DNA from: Stenotrophomonas rhizophila
GTDB lineage: Bacteria; Pseudomonadota; Gammaproteobacteria; Xanthomonadales; Xanthomonadaceae
DNA: 64,000 nucleotides
Reading direction: 5' to 3'
Assembly (NCBI RefSeq): GCF_000661955.1
Contig: NZ_CP007597.1
Location: 1,481,605-1,545,604, forward strand
This document shows positions 41,546 to 49,675 of this stretch, piece after piece. Position 1 is the stretch's first letter; each line of letters opens with the position of its first letter. The notes beneath the pieces were generated by a model. The model was not told the DNA's origin and did no database searches. It worked only from the letters and a program-made list of their open reading frames with translations. The position numbers and the translations under genes were made by a program.

Positions 41546-41647
41546 TCAGCTCAGGGCGCGCAGCACTTCTTCGATCAGAACCACATAACAGGCCACGAAG
41601 TAGAACTTCAGCAGGGCCGGATGTTGCTTGGTGATTAGCGCGCGCAT
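41546..41647 (-). CDS. candidate 33-residue membrane protein
   Basis: The ORF reads MRALITKQHPALLKFYFVACY then a VVLIEEVLRAL helix and stops. It has one hydrophobic stretch flanked by basic residues, like known single-pass small proteins. No Shine-Dalgarno sequence is visible. A CRP/Clp-like palindrome (41694-41717) lies about 50 bases upstream. It is the only plausible gene in the 41518-41876 gap. Confidence 0.4.
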   Translation of the reverse strand: MRALITKQHPALLKFYFVACYVVLIEEVLRALS

Positions 41648-41693
41648 GGGCGTGACGAGGCTGGTTGGACGCCCTGATTGTGACGGAGGTGTG

Positions 41694-41717
41694 AATTTGT
41701 GGCAATCATCACAAATT
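41694..41717. promoter_or_regulatory. Clp/CRP-like binding palindrome
   Basis: AATTTGTG-GCAATCAT-CACAAATT, a perfect 8-bp inverted repeat. It contains TGTGG-N6-TCACA, one base from the TGTGA-N6-TCACA site bound by CRP and by the xanthomonad homologue Clp. The nearest gene candidate is the small minus-strand ORF at 41546. Confidence 0.55.
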
Positions 41718-41876
41718 AAATCCGCTTAGCTAGATGAGGGAAGCTGACAGCGCATCCTCAATAGGCTTCCAACCTGTTGATTATCCGGATATTTTTCATG
41801 AATTCGCAGGTCTGGAAAATGCCGTGAGCGCGGGGCCGCCGGGCTGCCAAACACCCCGCGGCGGGTCCAAAAACGC

Positions 41877-42347
41877 TCAGTGCCGGTCCACCCACCTGCC
41901 CAGCAGGCGGCGGAGCATCACCGATGCCACGGTCAGCGGCACCACGATCGGCCATTGCAGCAGGAACAATCCGGCCGTGATTTCCCATGCGGTCCAGGTG
42001 GTGCCGAACACCTGTGCGTCGGGCGGCCCCAGCCGGATGACCACGAGCGTGGCGACGGCAAAGGCCAGGTCCTGCCAGCGCGACGGCGGTCGCGCCCCTG
42101 CGCGCCTGCAGAGCACGAGCACAGGGATCACCACCAGACTGGCCAGCAGCGCGTGGATCCACACGTCGCCCCGCGTGTAGTCATAAGGAATCGACGGCCA
42201 GGCCCATCCCAAGCGCTCCGTCTGGAGCTGGGCGGTGAGCACGCACGCAAATGTGATCGAGGTGGCCAACAGCACCGCTAGATCGAGGCACGCCTGCAGT
42301 GCCGTGCGTGCGATGTTCGATGCGGGTGCGAAAGAAGAGGGCGGCAT
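41877..42347 (-). CDS. membrane protein of unknown function (4 helices)
   Basis: 156 residues from ATG 42347. Helices: ALQACLDLAVLLATSITFAC, IHALLASLVVIPVLVL, LAFAVATLVVIRLG and EITAGLFLLQWPIVVPLTVAS, with LRRLLGRWVDRH at the cytoplasmic end. A periplasmic loop WPSIPYDYTRGDVW lies between helices 1 and 2. No family recognised. It stands alone between the panB-like gene and the divergent acetyltransferase. Confidence 0.6.
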   Translation of the reverse strand: MPPSSFAPASNIARTALQACLDLAVLLATSITFACVLTAQLQTERLGWAWPSIPYDYTRGDVWIHALLASLVVIPVLVLCRRAGARPPSRWQDLAFAVATLVVIRLGPPDAQVFGTTWTAWEITAGLFLLQWPIVVPLTVASVMLRRLLGRWVDRH

Positions 42348-42471
42348 GGGCGGGCGGCACGGTACGGCGGCCAATCTCAGCAGAATTCAATGAATTTGTC
42401 GCGTTTGGCTGCGACGTGCCTGCGCGCGAGGCTTAGAGTGAAGCGATGTACACAAACAGGAAGAAGACACG

Positions 42472-42945
42472 ATGATCAGAGCTCTGCGGGACACCGATCT
42501 GCACGCCGCCAGTGCCGTCTGCATGCGCGCGTTTCTGAGCACGGTGGCACCGTCGCTGTCATCGATCGGGGTGGACACCTTCCGCACGATTGCCGCGGCG
42601 GACGGCTTCGCGCAACGCACCGGGCCGGACAGCCTGCAGCTGGTGTACGACGATGCGGGCGTGATCAAGGGCGTGGGCGAACTGAAGCAGCGTCGCCATG
42701 TGGCGATGCTGTTCGTCGACCCGGCCTGCCAGCGGCAGGGCGTGGGCGAGGCATTGCTGGCGGCGTTGATCGCGCAGGCACACGACGATGGGGTGACGGT
42801 AAACGCATCCCTGCCATCGGTGGCGTTCTACCAGCGCCACGGCTTTGCATGCAGCGGCGAGGTGGGTGAGTCGGCCGGGCTGATCTACCAGCCGATGGTC
42901 CGCGACATGCCCCACGCCGTCGATGTCGCCAGCGCGCTGGGCTGA
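42472..42945 (+). CDS. GNAT family N-acetyltransferase
   Basis: 157 residues. The GNAT core is visible: MIRALRDTDLHAASAVCMRAF (start of fold), then HVAMLFVDPACQRQGVGEALLAALI, whose RQGVGEAL matches the acetyl-CoA pyrophosphate-binding Q/RxxGxG/A motif, and VAFYQRHGFACSGE, the usual C-terminal FYxxxGF block. Substrate unknown. Lies 124 bases from a divergent membrane-protein gene. Confidence 0.88.
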   Translation: MIRALRDTDLHAASAVCMRAFLSTVAPSLSSIGVDTFRTIAAADGFAQRTGPDSLQLVYDDAGVIKGVGELKQRRHVAMLFVDPACQRQGVGEALLAALIAQAHDDGVTVNASLPSVAFYQRHGFACSGEVGESAGLIYQPMVRDMPHAVDVASALG

Positions 42946-43057
42946 TCCACGCAGCGCAGACTTCACGCCGTTCGCGCGTGTCGTTCACGAAGGGCGGACA
43001 GCGGCATCGCTAGGTTGGAGGCCTGTCAGTCATCCCGGTTTGCGGGTAAGGATCATC

Positions 43058-43231
43058 ATGATCAAGTGGGCCATCATCTTCGCCGTCATCGGCCTCATTG
43101 CCGGTGCACTCGGCTTCGCCGGCATCGGCGGCGCCGCGATCGGCGTGGCGAAATTCCTGTTCTGGGCCGGCATCATCATCGCCGTGGTGTTGTTCGTGCT
43201 GGGCATGACGATCGCCAAGAAGGTCACCTGA
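43058..43231 (+). CDS. DUF1328-type small membrane protein
   Basis: 57 residues from ATG 43058, preceded by TAAGGATCATC. Two helices (WAIIFAVIGLIAGALGFAGIG and KFLFWAGIIIAVVLFVLGM) linked by GAAIGVA; this is the YtjA/DUF1328 pattern. Such proteins are common stress-linked inner-membrane peptides of unknown function. It is followed at once by a strong terminator, so it is a single-gene unit. Confidence 0.85.
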   Translation: MIKWAIIFAVIGLIAGALGFAGIGGAAIGVAKFLFWAGIIIAVVLFVLGMTIAKKVT

Positions 43232-43259
43232 CCGCAGGACAGCATCGGCTTCAAATATC

Positions 43260-43290
43260 AACGCCTGCGCAGTGATGCGCAGGCGTTTTT
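43260..43290 (+). terminator. terminator after the DUF1328 gene
   Basis: Perfect 11-bp stem AACGCCTGCGC / GCGCAGGCGTT with loop AGTGAT, followed by TTTGTTT. Confidence 0.9.
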
Positions 43291-43405
43291 GTTTGGGCGG
43301 TGCGCCGCCGGCATTCGATGGAACGTCCGGGTTTCACGAGGGTGCGTTCGGTTGCATGGGTGGCCAAACGCGGTGCGTGTCTGTGTGCGTAGGCACGGAT
43401 CGCGC

Positions 43406-43430
43406 GCAGCCACCCGTGGGGTGGCTCTAC
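43406..43430 (-). repeat. SMAG palindrome downstream of the transporter gene
   Basis: On the minus strand it runs GTAGAGCCACCC to GGGTGGCTGC. It lies 51 bases after the stop of the minus-strand outer-membrane protein gene and may end or protect that transcript. Confidence 0.75.
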
Positions 43431-43480
43431 CCCCCACTGTGGAGTGAGCGAGCAGGTGGCATTGGCGCGGGCTCTACGTG

Positions 43481-44248
43481 TTACCGGAAGAAGAACGACA
43501 CGCCCAGGCCGGCCTGCAGGTCCGGGCTGTTGTTGTCCAGGCCGACGTCGAACGAGGCATCCAGCTGTACGGTGCGGGCCACCATCCAGGTGACGCCGGC
43601 CCCGGCGATGGCGGTGGACGCTTCGCCCTGGGTGTGGGTGAAGCCGGCTTCCAGGTAGCTGCTCACGGTGTCGGTCAGCGCCACGCTGACGCTCGGTGAC
43701 CAGGTGAATGCATCCGCGCCAGCGCCGCGGGTGGCGTTGGCATACAGCGCGCCGCTCCAGCGATCGTTGAAGCTGTATTCGTAGCTGGCACCGAGCGCGT
43801 ACTGGGTGCCGCCTTCGCTGAAATCGCGCGCACCGGTGGCGAAGGTGGTGCTGGCCAGCAGCGCCCAGGCATGCTTGTCCGAGCCGGTGGGCAAGGCGAT
43901 CTTGATGGCAAGGCCGCTGTCGCCGCCGCCGTTGCTGCTGCTCGCCGACCCATCGCGCGGCTTGAGCTGCAGGTGGTTGAACGGCGTGCTGAAGGCCTGC
44001 AGTTCCACATGCTCGGCCAGGCCGATGCGCAGGTTGAGGTCGCTGCTGTACTGGGTGGACCGGGTACCGTCGTCATCGCGATCGCGTTCCAGGCTGGGCA
44101 GGCCCCATTCCAGTGCGACGTTGCCGCGCGGCAGGGTGCTCGGCGAGAAGCCGATACCGGGGCGATCGAACGACGGCGTTTCATCGTCGTCCTGGGCCAG
44201 GGCAGGGGAGGCGATCAACAACAGGACAAGGGCAACAGGCAGGCGCAT
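43481..44248 (-). CDS. outer-membrane beta-barrel protein (phenol-degradation MetA-like/transporter family)
   Basis: 255 residues with signal peptide LPVALVLLLIASPALA. The mature part alternates polar and hydrophobic residues in beta-strand fashion (LNLRIGLAEHVELQAFSTPF, YALGASYEYSFNDRWSGALY, SSYLEAGFTHTQGE) and ends in Phe-Phe-Phe-Arg; the terminal aromatic is typical of barrels. FATGARDF with a preceding IKIALPTGSDKH block fits the MetA-like family. Substrate unknown. Confidence 0.75.
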   Translation of the reverse strand: MRLPVALVLLLIASPALAQDDDETPSFDRPGIGFSPSTLPRGNVALEWGLPSLERDRDDDGTRSTQYSSDLNLRIGLAEHVELQAFSTPFNHLQLKPRDGSASSSNGGGDSGLAIKIALPTGSDKHAWALLASTTFATGARDFSEGGTQYALGASYEYSFNDRWSGALYANATRGAGADAFTWSPSVSVALTDTVSSYLEAGFTHTQGEASTAIAGAGVTWMVARTVQLDASFDVGLDNNSPDLQAGLGVSFFFR

Positions 44249-44327
44249 CGTGCAATCTCCGGGCTGCGGCGCAGCATCGGCAAAGTGTGCCGCAAGCGCC
44301 TGTGAGGAGGCAGCCCCTGAGTAGCGA

Positions 44328-44753
44328 TCAGCCGTCGGTGCGGGTCAGTGCCAGTAGACCTTCCAGCAGGCGGTCGGCGCGGGGGCGGCCGTCTGCATCG
44401 ACCGGATTGGCCAGCGACTGCAGCCAGAAACCGTGTGCTGCGCGCCGCGCGGCGGTCAGCCGGTGGTCGCTGCCTTCGCCGGGATGTTGTTGCAGCTGGT
44501 CCTGTATCCAGCGCTTGAGCGCCTGCGCGATTTCCGGGTCGGGGCGGCCGCGCGGTGCGCCGGGACCTGGGTCGCTGGGGGCCAGGCAGGCACGGAAGAT
44601 CGCGGTGACATACGCGCGCGAGAAGCGCCCATGTGCGACCGGGTCGTCGGCGATCAGGCCCTGCACGGCACGGTCGAAATCGACCAGGGCCTGGGCCAGC
44701 AGCGGGTCTTGCCCGCCGTCGTGGGCGCTCATCATCGGAAAGGGACGGCTCAT
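44328..44753 (-). CDS. stand-alone TetR C-terminal-domain-like protein
   Basis: 141 residues. ADDPVAHGRFSRAYVTAIF and TAARRAAHGFWLQSLANP align with DPVPHGRFTRAYVRATF and RVARLAADGYWLQALGGG in the TetR repressor at 38011, but the helix-turn-helix part is absent and not found in any frame just upstream. It may be a ligand-binding remnant, an anti-repressor, or the result of a deletion. It is the third gene of mipA-DUF2384-this, 43 bases after the second. Confidence 0.65.
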   Translation of the reverse strand: MSRPFPMMSAHDGGQDPLLAQALVDFDRAVQGLIADDPVAHGRFSRAYVTAIFRACLAPSDPGPGAPRGRPDPEIAQALKRWIQDQLQQHPGEGSDHRLTAARRAAHGFWLQSLANPVDADGRPRADRLLEGLLALTRTDG

Positions 44754-44796
44754 GCGGGCTCCGGGAGCGGGGTCGGAAAGGCGGGGAGGGCCCGGC

Positions 44797-45030
44797 TCAG
44801 TGCGGTGCCCGTGCCTGCGGCAGGCGCGGTGCGGCCGCGCCGGGTTGCAGCAGCAGGGCGTTCAACAGCGCGATCACCCGTTCGCCCTGGCCATCGCAGG
44901 CCAGTTCGAAGGGGGTCTGCCCGCCGAGCGAGGGCAGCGGCGTATGCAGGATCCACTCCAGCACCGCGCCGCGGTCCGGTTCGATACGCAGGGCCACATC
45001 GGCAACACGACGGACGATTCCCTGGCGCAT
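44797..45030 (-). CDS. MbcA/ParS/Xre antitoxin-type (DUF2384) domain protein
   Basis: 77 residues from ATG 45030. The stretch WILHTPLPSLGGQTPFELAC followed by ERVIALLNALL matches the DUF2384 toxin-binding domain (W..TP...LGG..P.EL..G...V..LL). There is no N-terminal HTH and no RES-domain toxin next to it, so a toxin-antitoxin role is doubtful. The start is 2 bases after the mipA stop, implying coupling. Confidence 0.6.
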   Translation of the reverse strand: MRQGIVRRVADVALRIEPDRGAVLEWILHTPLPSLGGQTPFELACDGQGERVIALLNALLLQPGAAAPRLPQARAPH

Positions 45031-45032
45031 GA

Positions 45033-45875
45033 TCAGAATCCGTAGCTGAGCGAAAGTGCGGCCGAGTCCATGTGGTCGCCGGTGGTCATCGGGCTGTCCT
45101 TGACCGCATCGGACAGCCGCGTGCGGCGCAGCGATGCGGTGGCCGTCCAGTGCGGGCCAAGCGGCATCACCGCGGTCAGGTCGGCGTAGGGCGACACCCC
45201 GCTGCCGGCGCGGTAGCGCGCCAGGCCACTGCGGCGCGCTTCGTCCTCGCTGACCCCGAAGTAGTAATCGTTGAGCCCCTTGCCGGCGTAGTTCAGGCCC
45301 ACGCCGGGCACCAGCGTCACCCGGCCCATGGGCAGCGGGTAGGCGTACTTGGCATCGGCGGCGACGCCGCCACCGTGGCCGCTCACTTCGGCCTGCACGT
45401 TGCCCTGCAGCAGGCCCCACGGCGCGGTATGCCGCACCGCCACCCCGGCCATCGCCGAGAAGCCGCGGTTGGACAGCTGGCGCAGCTGCGGGTCGTGGCT
45501 GTCCTTGCGCTTGAAACGCATCATGTACGGCGAGGCCATCAGGGACACTTCGGTGCTGTCGCTGTCCAGCAGCTTGTAGCCGAAGCTGCCGCCGCGGAAG
45601 TGGAACTTTCTGCCTTCGTAGCTGATGATCGGCGCGCCCACGGTGTCGGTCTTGTAGCCGGTATAGGGCGACTTCAGGGCCACCACCGCCACGCCCAGGC
45701 TGCTGCGCGGCTTGGCGCCCGGTGCCTGCGCGAATGCGCTGCCGGCCACCAGCCATGCCGCGGTCGCCAGCACGACGGCGGCGATGCCCGGGCACAGCGA
45801 CTGCCGGGTACGTTCATTGCCAACCAGGCCGCAGGTGCCTGCCGGGGGGGAATCTGCCTTGCAACGCTCGCGCAT
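45033..45875 (-). CDS. MipA/OmpV family outer-membrane protein
   Basis: 280 residues from ATG 45875. The hydrophobic leader IAAVVLATAAWLVAGSAFAQ sits unusually far from this start, so the true start may be a later non-ATG codon. The mature part has FRGGSFGYKLL, GFSAMAGVAVRHTAPWG, VTLVPGVGLNYAGKGLNDYYFGV and a C-terminal ALSLSYGF barrel end with terminal Phe. Family members act in scaffolding of peptidoglycan enzymes or are two-component targets. Divergent from the response regulator, which probably controls it. Confidence 0.85.
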   Translation of the reverse strand: MRERCKADSPPAGTCGLVGNERTRQSLCPGIAAVVLATAAWLVAGSAFAQAPGAKPRSSLGVAVVALKSPYTGYKTDTVGAPIISYEGRKFHFRGGSFGYKLLDSDSTEVSLMASPYMMRFKRKDSHDPQLRQLSNRGFSAMAGVAVRHTAPWGLLQGNVQAEVSGHGGGVAADAKYAYPLPMGRVTLVPGVGLNYAGKGLNDYYFGVSEDEARRSGLARYRAGSGVSPYADLTAVMPLGPHWTATASLRRTRLSDAVKDSPMTTGDHMDSAALSLSYGF

Positions 45876-45988
45876 GTACCTGCCACACTGGGAATGCCAA
45901 GCGGCCATGGTGCCGCGCCTACATTGTCGGAACGTTGCGCCGGGCCGCGCGGTACCATCGGCAGCCGTCGTCCCCTGTGTCCCCACCC

Positions 45989-46663
45989 ATGCGCATCCTG
46001 CTGCTCGAAGATGATCCGGAACTGGCCAATGCCATCCAGGCCAGCCTGGGCCGGCATGGCATGGTGGTGGACGTGGTGGTCAACATGGCCCAGGCAGGCG
46101 AGGCGCTCAAAGCCGGCGTGCACCAGATCCTGCTGCTGGATCGGCAGCTGCCCGACGGCGACGGGGCCAATTTCGTGCTGGTGGCGCGCAGCCTGGTGCC
46201 CAACCTGCCGGTGATCATGCTCACCGCGCGCGATTCGGTGGCCGATCGGGTGCTCGGCCTGGACGTCGGCGCCGACGATTACCTGACCAAGCCGTTCGCG
46301 GTGGAAGAACTGCTGGCACGCATCCGCGCGATCTCGCGGCGGCCCTCGCAGATCGCCTTGCCGGTGCTGCTGCTGGGGCGGCTGCAGTTTGATTTCGTCG
46401 CGCGCGAAGCCAGCGTCGACGGTGTACTGCTGGCGCTGCCGCGCCGGCAGTTGCTGGTGCTGGAAGCCTTGGCGGTGCGCCAGGGCCGTACCGTGGCGCG
46501 CGCGGCGTTGCTGGAGGCGGTATACGGCTTCGACGATGCGATCCAGTCCAACGCCCTGGACGCGCACGTGTCCAAGCTGCGCAAGGCATTGGCCGAGGCC
46601 GATGCGCGGGTGGAGATCCACGTGATGCGCGGCATCGGCTATCTGTTGAAGGACGTCGCATGA
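45989..46663 (+). CDS. OmpR-family response regulator
   Basis: 224 residues from ATG 45989. Receiver domain with acidic pocket LLLEDD, phospho-acceptor Asp51 (LLLDRQLPDGDG) and Lys101 (ADDYLTKPF). The C-terminal winged helix has LPRRQLLVLEALAVRQGRTV, NALDAHVSKLRKAL and VMRGIGYLL. Stop overlaps the kinase start (ATGA). Divergent from mipA 113 bases away, an arrangement that suggests mipA is a target. Confidence 0.95.
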   Translation: MRILLLEDDPELANAIQASLGRHGMVVDVVVNMAQAGEALKAGVHQILLLDRQLPDGDGANFVLVARSLVPNLPVIMLTARDSVADRVLGLDVGADDYLTKPFAVEELLARIRAISRRPSQIALPVLLLGRLQFDFVAREASVDGVLLALPRRQLLVLEALAVRQGRTVARAALLEAVYGFDDAIQSNALDAHVSKLRKALAEADARVEIHVMRGIGYLLKDVA

Positions 46664-48015
46664 AATTCCTCAAACCCGGCTCGCTGTCTTTCAGCCTGGC
46701 CTGGAAGATCATCCTGATCCAGGTGACCATGGTGGCGATGGGCCTGATTGGCATGGTGCTGATGTATGGCGACAGCGGCGCCGGTTACATCGACTGGAAG
46801 ACGAGCGAGTCGATCGCCAAGTCGATCCATGTGCGGGACGATGCACTGCACGTGGACTGGCGCGCGCTGGACCAGGCCGCGCAGGATCGCCCGTCCACGT
46901 TCTGGTTCGCGGCCACCGATGAAGACGGCCGCCAGGTCACCCACGGCACGGTGCCGGAGATGTACCGCCCGCTGGTGGCCCAGCTGCGCTACCTGGAGCC
47001 GACCGACGTACGCACCCGCACGCGTGCGGCCGAACTGGCCATGCGCATCTGGGTGAACGACACGCCGGAGGGACGCGTGCACGTGATGATCGGCGGCATG
47101 CCGCACCGTGGCCTGTGGCGGCAGATGCTGGTGGTGATTGGCTACCTCGGTGGCTGGATCACCGTGCCGTTGATCGTGATCACCCTGGTGGTGGCACCGT
47201 GGGCAATCCACCGCTCGCTGCGCGGGGTGAACCGGGTGGCCGCGCAGGCCGCCGCGATCCAGATCAACGAACGCGGCGGTGGCCTGGACACGCACGCGGT
47301 GCCCGCCGAGATCTTCCCGCTGGTGGATGCGTTCAACGCGGCGGTGCGCCGCATCGGCGAAAGCTACGATGCGCAGGACCGCTTCCTGGTGGGCGCGGCA
47401 CACGAACTGCGCATGCCGATCGCGATTCTGGCCACGCGCATCGCCGACCTGCCGTCCGGCCCGGCGCGTTCGCGCCTGCAGCGTGACCTGGGCCGGCTGA
47501 GCAACATCGCCGAGCAGCTGCTCGACCTGCAGCGGCTGGACCATCACCGCAGCCAGTCGCAGCGCGTGGACCTGGCCGCGCTGACCCGCGAGGTGGCCGG
47601 CGACGTGGCGCCGCTGGTGCTCGATGCCGGTTACACCTTCGCCGTGGATGCGCCCGATGCGCCGGTCTGGGTGCGTGGCGATCCGGATGCGCTGCACCGG
47701 GTGGTGGCCAGCCTGTTGCAGAACGCGATCGCCCACGGCGGCGACCACGGCTTGATTGCCGTGGCGTTGCAGCCCGATGGCGTGCTGGCGGTAAGCGATG
47801 AAGGCTCCGGCGTGCCGGAGCAGGAGCGCCAGGCGATCTTCGAGCCCTTCCACCGGCTGCGCCCCAGCGGCAGTGGCAGCGGGCTTGGCTTGTACCTGGC
47901 GCGCGAAATCATGCTGCGCCATGGCGGCAGCATTGCCGCGGAAAGCGCCGCCGGCGGCGGGGCGCGGTTCGTGGTGGCACTGGCGGTGGATCGGCCGGGT
48001 ATCGTGCCGGGCTGA
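46660..48015 (+). CDS. sensor histidine kinase
   Basis: 451 residues. TM1 at about 15-36, a periplasmic sensor of about 135 residues, TM2 at about 155-180, HAMP-like linker, and HisKA with the phospho-His near residue 248 in GAAHELRMPIAILATRI. The usual HELRTP reads HELRMP. ATPase domain: LLQNAIAHGG (N box), VSDEGSGVPEQERQAIFEPF (G1/F box), GSGLGLYLAREIM (G2). Translationally coupled to the response regulator. The signal is unknown. Confidence 0.93.
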   Translation: MKFLKPGSLSFSLAWKIILIQVTMVAMGLIGMVLMYGDSGAGYIDWKTSESIAKSIHVRDDALHVDWRALDQAAQDRPSTFWFAATDEDGRQVTHGTVPEMYRPLVAQLRYLEPTDVRTRTRAAELAMRIWVNDTPEGRVHVMIGGMPHRGLWRQMLVVIGYLGGWITVPLIVITLVVAPWAIHRSLRGVNRVAAQAAAIQINERGGGLDTHAVPAEIFPLVDAFNAAVRRIGESYDAQDRFLVGAAHELRMPIAILATRIADLPSGPARSRLQRDLGRLSNIAEQLLDLQRLDHHRSQSQRVDLAALTREVAGDVAPLVLDAGYTFAVDAPDAPVWVRGDPDALHRVVASLLQNAIAHGGDHGLIAVALQPDGVLAVSDEGSGVPEQERQAIFEPFHRLRPSGSGSGLGLYLAREIMLRHGGSIAAESAAGGGARFVVALAVDRPGIVPG

Positions 48016-48128
48016 TCGGCGCGGCCGGACGGTTCACCCTTCCATCACCCAGGGTCCGGTGTGATCGGGCCATTCCGCGTCGGCATGCAAGTGGCGTGGT
48101 TGCCCAACATCCTGCAGGGAGAGATGCC

Positions 48129-49181
48129 ATGAAGGCGTTTGCGTACGCGGTGTTGCTTGCGACGGCGGTCGGCGGTGCGGTGGCCCCGGCCAGCGCCTGC
48201 ACCCGGGTGGTCTATCTGGGCGAGAACCAGGACGTCATCACCGCCCGTTCGATGGATTGGCAGAGCGACATCGCCACCAACCTGTGGGTGTTGCCGCGTG
48301 GCATCGCGCGCAACGGCCAGGCCGGCAGGGATTCGATCCATTGGAAGGCCAAGTACGGCAGCGTGGTGGCCAGTGGGTTCGACATCTCCACCACCGATGG
48401 GCTCAACGAAGCGGGGCTGTCGGCCAACCTGCTGTGGCTGGTGGAATCGGAGTACCCGGCACAGCGCGGGCGCAAACCCGGCCTGGCGATCTCGCTGTGG
48501 GCACAGTACATGCTCGACAACTTTGCCACGGTGGCCGAAGCGGTGGCCGCGCTGGAGCGCGAGCCCTATGCGCTGGTCACCGACAACCTGCCGGGCGAAT
48601 CGCGGCAGGCTACCCTGCACCTGGCATTGTCCGATGCCAGTGGCGACAGCGCGATCGTGGAATACATCGGCGGCAAGCAGGTGATCCACCATGACCGCGC
48701 CTACCAGGTCATGACCAATTCGCCGGTGTTCGACCAGCAGCTGGCGCTCAACACCTATTGGCAGCAGATCGGCGGCACCGTGATGCTGCCCGGTACCAAC
48801 CGCTCGGCCGACCGTTTCGCGCGGGCGTCGTTCTACATCAACGCCATTCCCAAGAGCGAAGATCCGGTGGTGGCGCTGGCCAGTGTGTTCAGCGTGATCC
48901 GCAACGTGTCGGTGCCCTACGGCATCACCACTCCGGACCAGCCCAATATTTCCTCCACGCGGTGGCGCACCGTGGCCGACCACAAGCGCCGGTTGTATTT
49001 CTTCGAGTCGGCACTGACCCCCAACACGTTCTGGGTGGACCTCACCAAGGTCGATTTCGCCCCGGGTGCGCAGGTGCTGAAGCTTGACCTCGGCCGCGAC
49101 CAGCGCAACGTATTTGCCGGCGATGCCCTGGGGCAGTTCCAGCCGTCGGCGCCATTCGCGTTCCTGGGCACCGGCGACTGA
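48129..49181 (+). CDS. secreted Ntn hydrolase, choloylglycine hydrolase/penicillin V acylase family
   Basis: 350 residues. Signal peptide (KAFAYAVLLATAVGGAVAPASA) whose cleavage before Cys24 would expose the N-terminal nucleophile (CTRVVYL). RSMDWQSDI matches the family's substrate Arg/Asp loop; NEAGLSANLLWL and the later SRQATLHLALSDASGDSAIVE also fit. Enzymes of this group cut linear amide C-N bonds: bile salts, penicillin V or acyl-homoserine lactones. Which substrate applies here is not decidable from sequence. Follows the two-component genes by 113 bases. Confidence 0.88.
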   Translation: MKAFAYAVLLATAVGGAVAPASACTRVVYLGENQDVITARSMDWQSDIATNLWVLPRGIARNGQAGRDSIHWKAKYGSVVASGFDISTTDGLNEAGLSANLLWLVESEYPAQRGRKPGLAISLWAQYMLDNFATVAEAVAALEREPYALVTDNLPGESRQATLHLALSDASGDSAIVEYIGGKQVIHHDRAYQVMTNSPVFDQQLALNTYWQQIGGTVMLPGTNRSADRFARASFYINAIPKSEDPVVALASVFSVIRNVSVPYGITTPDQPNISSTRWRTVADHKRRLYFFESALTPNTFWVDLTKVDFAPGAQVLKLDLGRDQRNVFAGDALGQFQPSAPFAFLGTGD

Positions 49182-49448
49182 TACGGCGCGCGGGCCGGGT
49201 AGGCTGATCGTCTGCCGCCGCACCCCGCGGGCAGACGGCGTTGGCCGACCCTGCCATCAGGGGAGTGCGCAGCGCACGGTCGGTGACTGCCCAAAATCAG
49301 ACTAATCCGATATCCCGGCACGGGCCTGGGGCCGTATCGTGCTGATCGAGGGAGGGATGCCTCGCTTGACTGTCCCCACGCGGCCAGCGCCCCCATGCGG
49401 CGCACCGTATCGCCACTCCGCATGGATGCCCCCGCAGGAGCGATCAGC

Positions 49449-49652
49449 ATGATGATCAAGGTGCAATGCCAGGACCACCGCTGGCACGTGATTCACCCGA
49501 CCCGCCCGGACCCGGTCAGCTTCGATGACGGTGCGGTGGCCTTCGACTTCGCCGACACCCTGGCGCGCGCACGCCACGCCGAGACAGGGCAGGCCTGCGC
49601 GGTACGGGTCGTGGCAATGGATGCCTTCGTCGACGCGGTGCGCTACGGCTGA
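49449..49652 (+). CDS. 67-residue protein, paralogue of 52157-52360
   Basis: ATG 49449 is fixed by AGGAG 8 bases upstream (the longer frame from 49395 has no such site). The product has the same length, 67 residues, as the gene at 52157, and shares AFDFAD-LAR--HAETG, a V-V or SVRV segment and the C-terminal AVRYG. No known domain. Predicted fold: N-terminal strands with WHVIHP, a helix and a C-terminal strand. Cytoplasmic by composition. Confidence 0.75.
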   Translation: MMIKVQCQDHRWHVIHPTRPDPVSFDDGAVAFDFADTLARARHAETGQACAVRVVAMDAFVDAVRYG

Positions 49653-49675
49653 AACCGCGCGTGTACCGCAGGCGC

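Noticed and set aside
44797..45030. Toxin-antitoxin locus
   Set aside because: Only a DUF2384-like domain is present; no RES or other toxin gene adjoins it.
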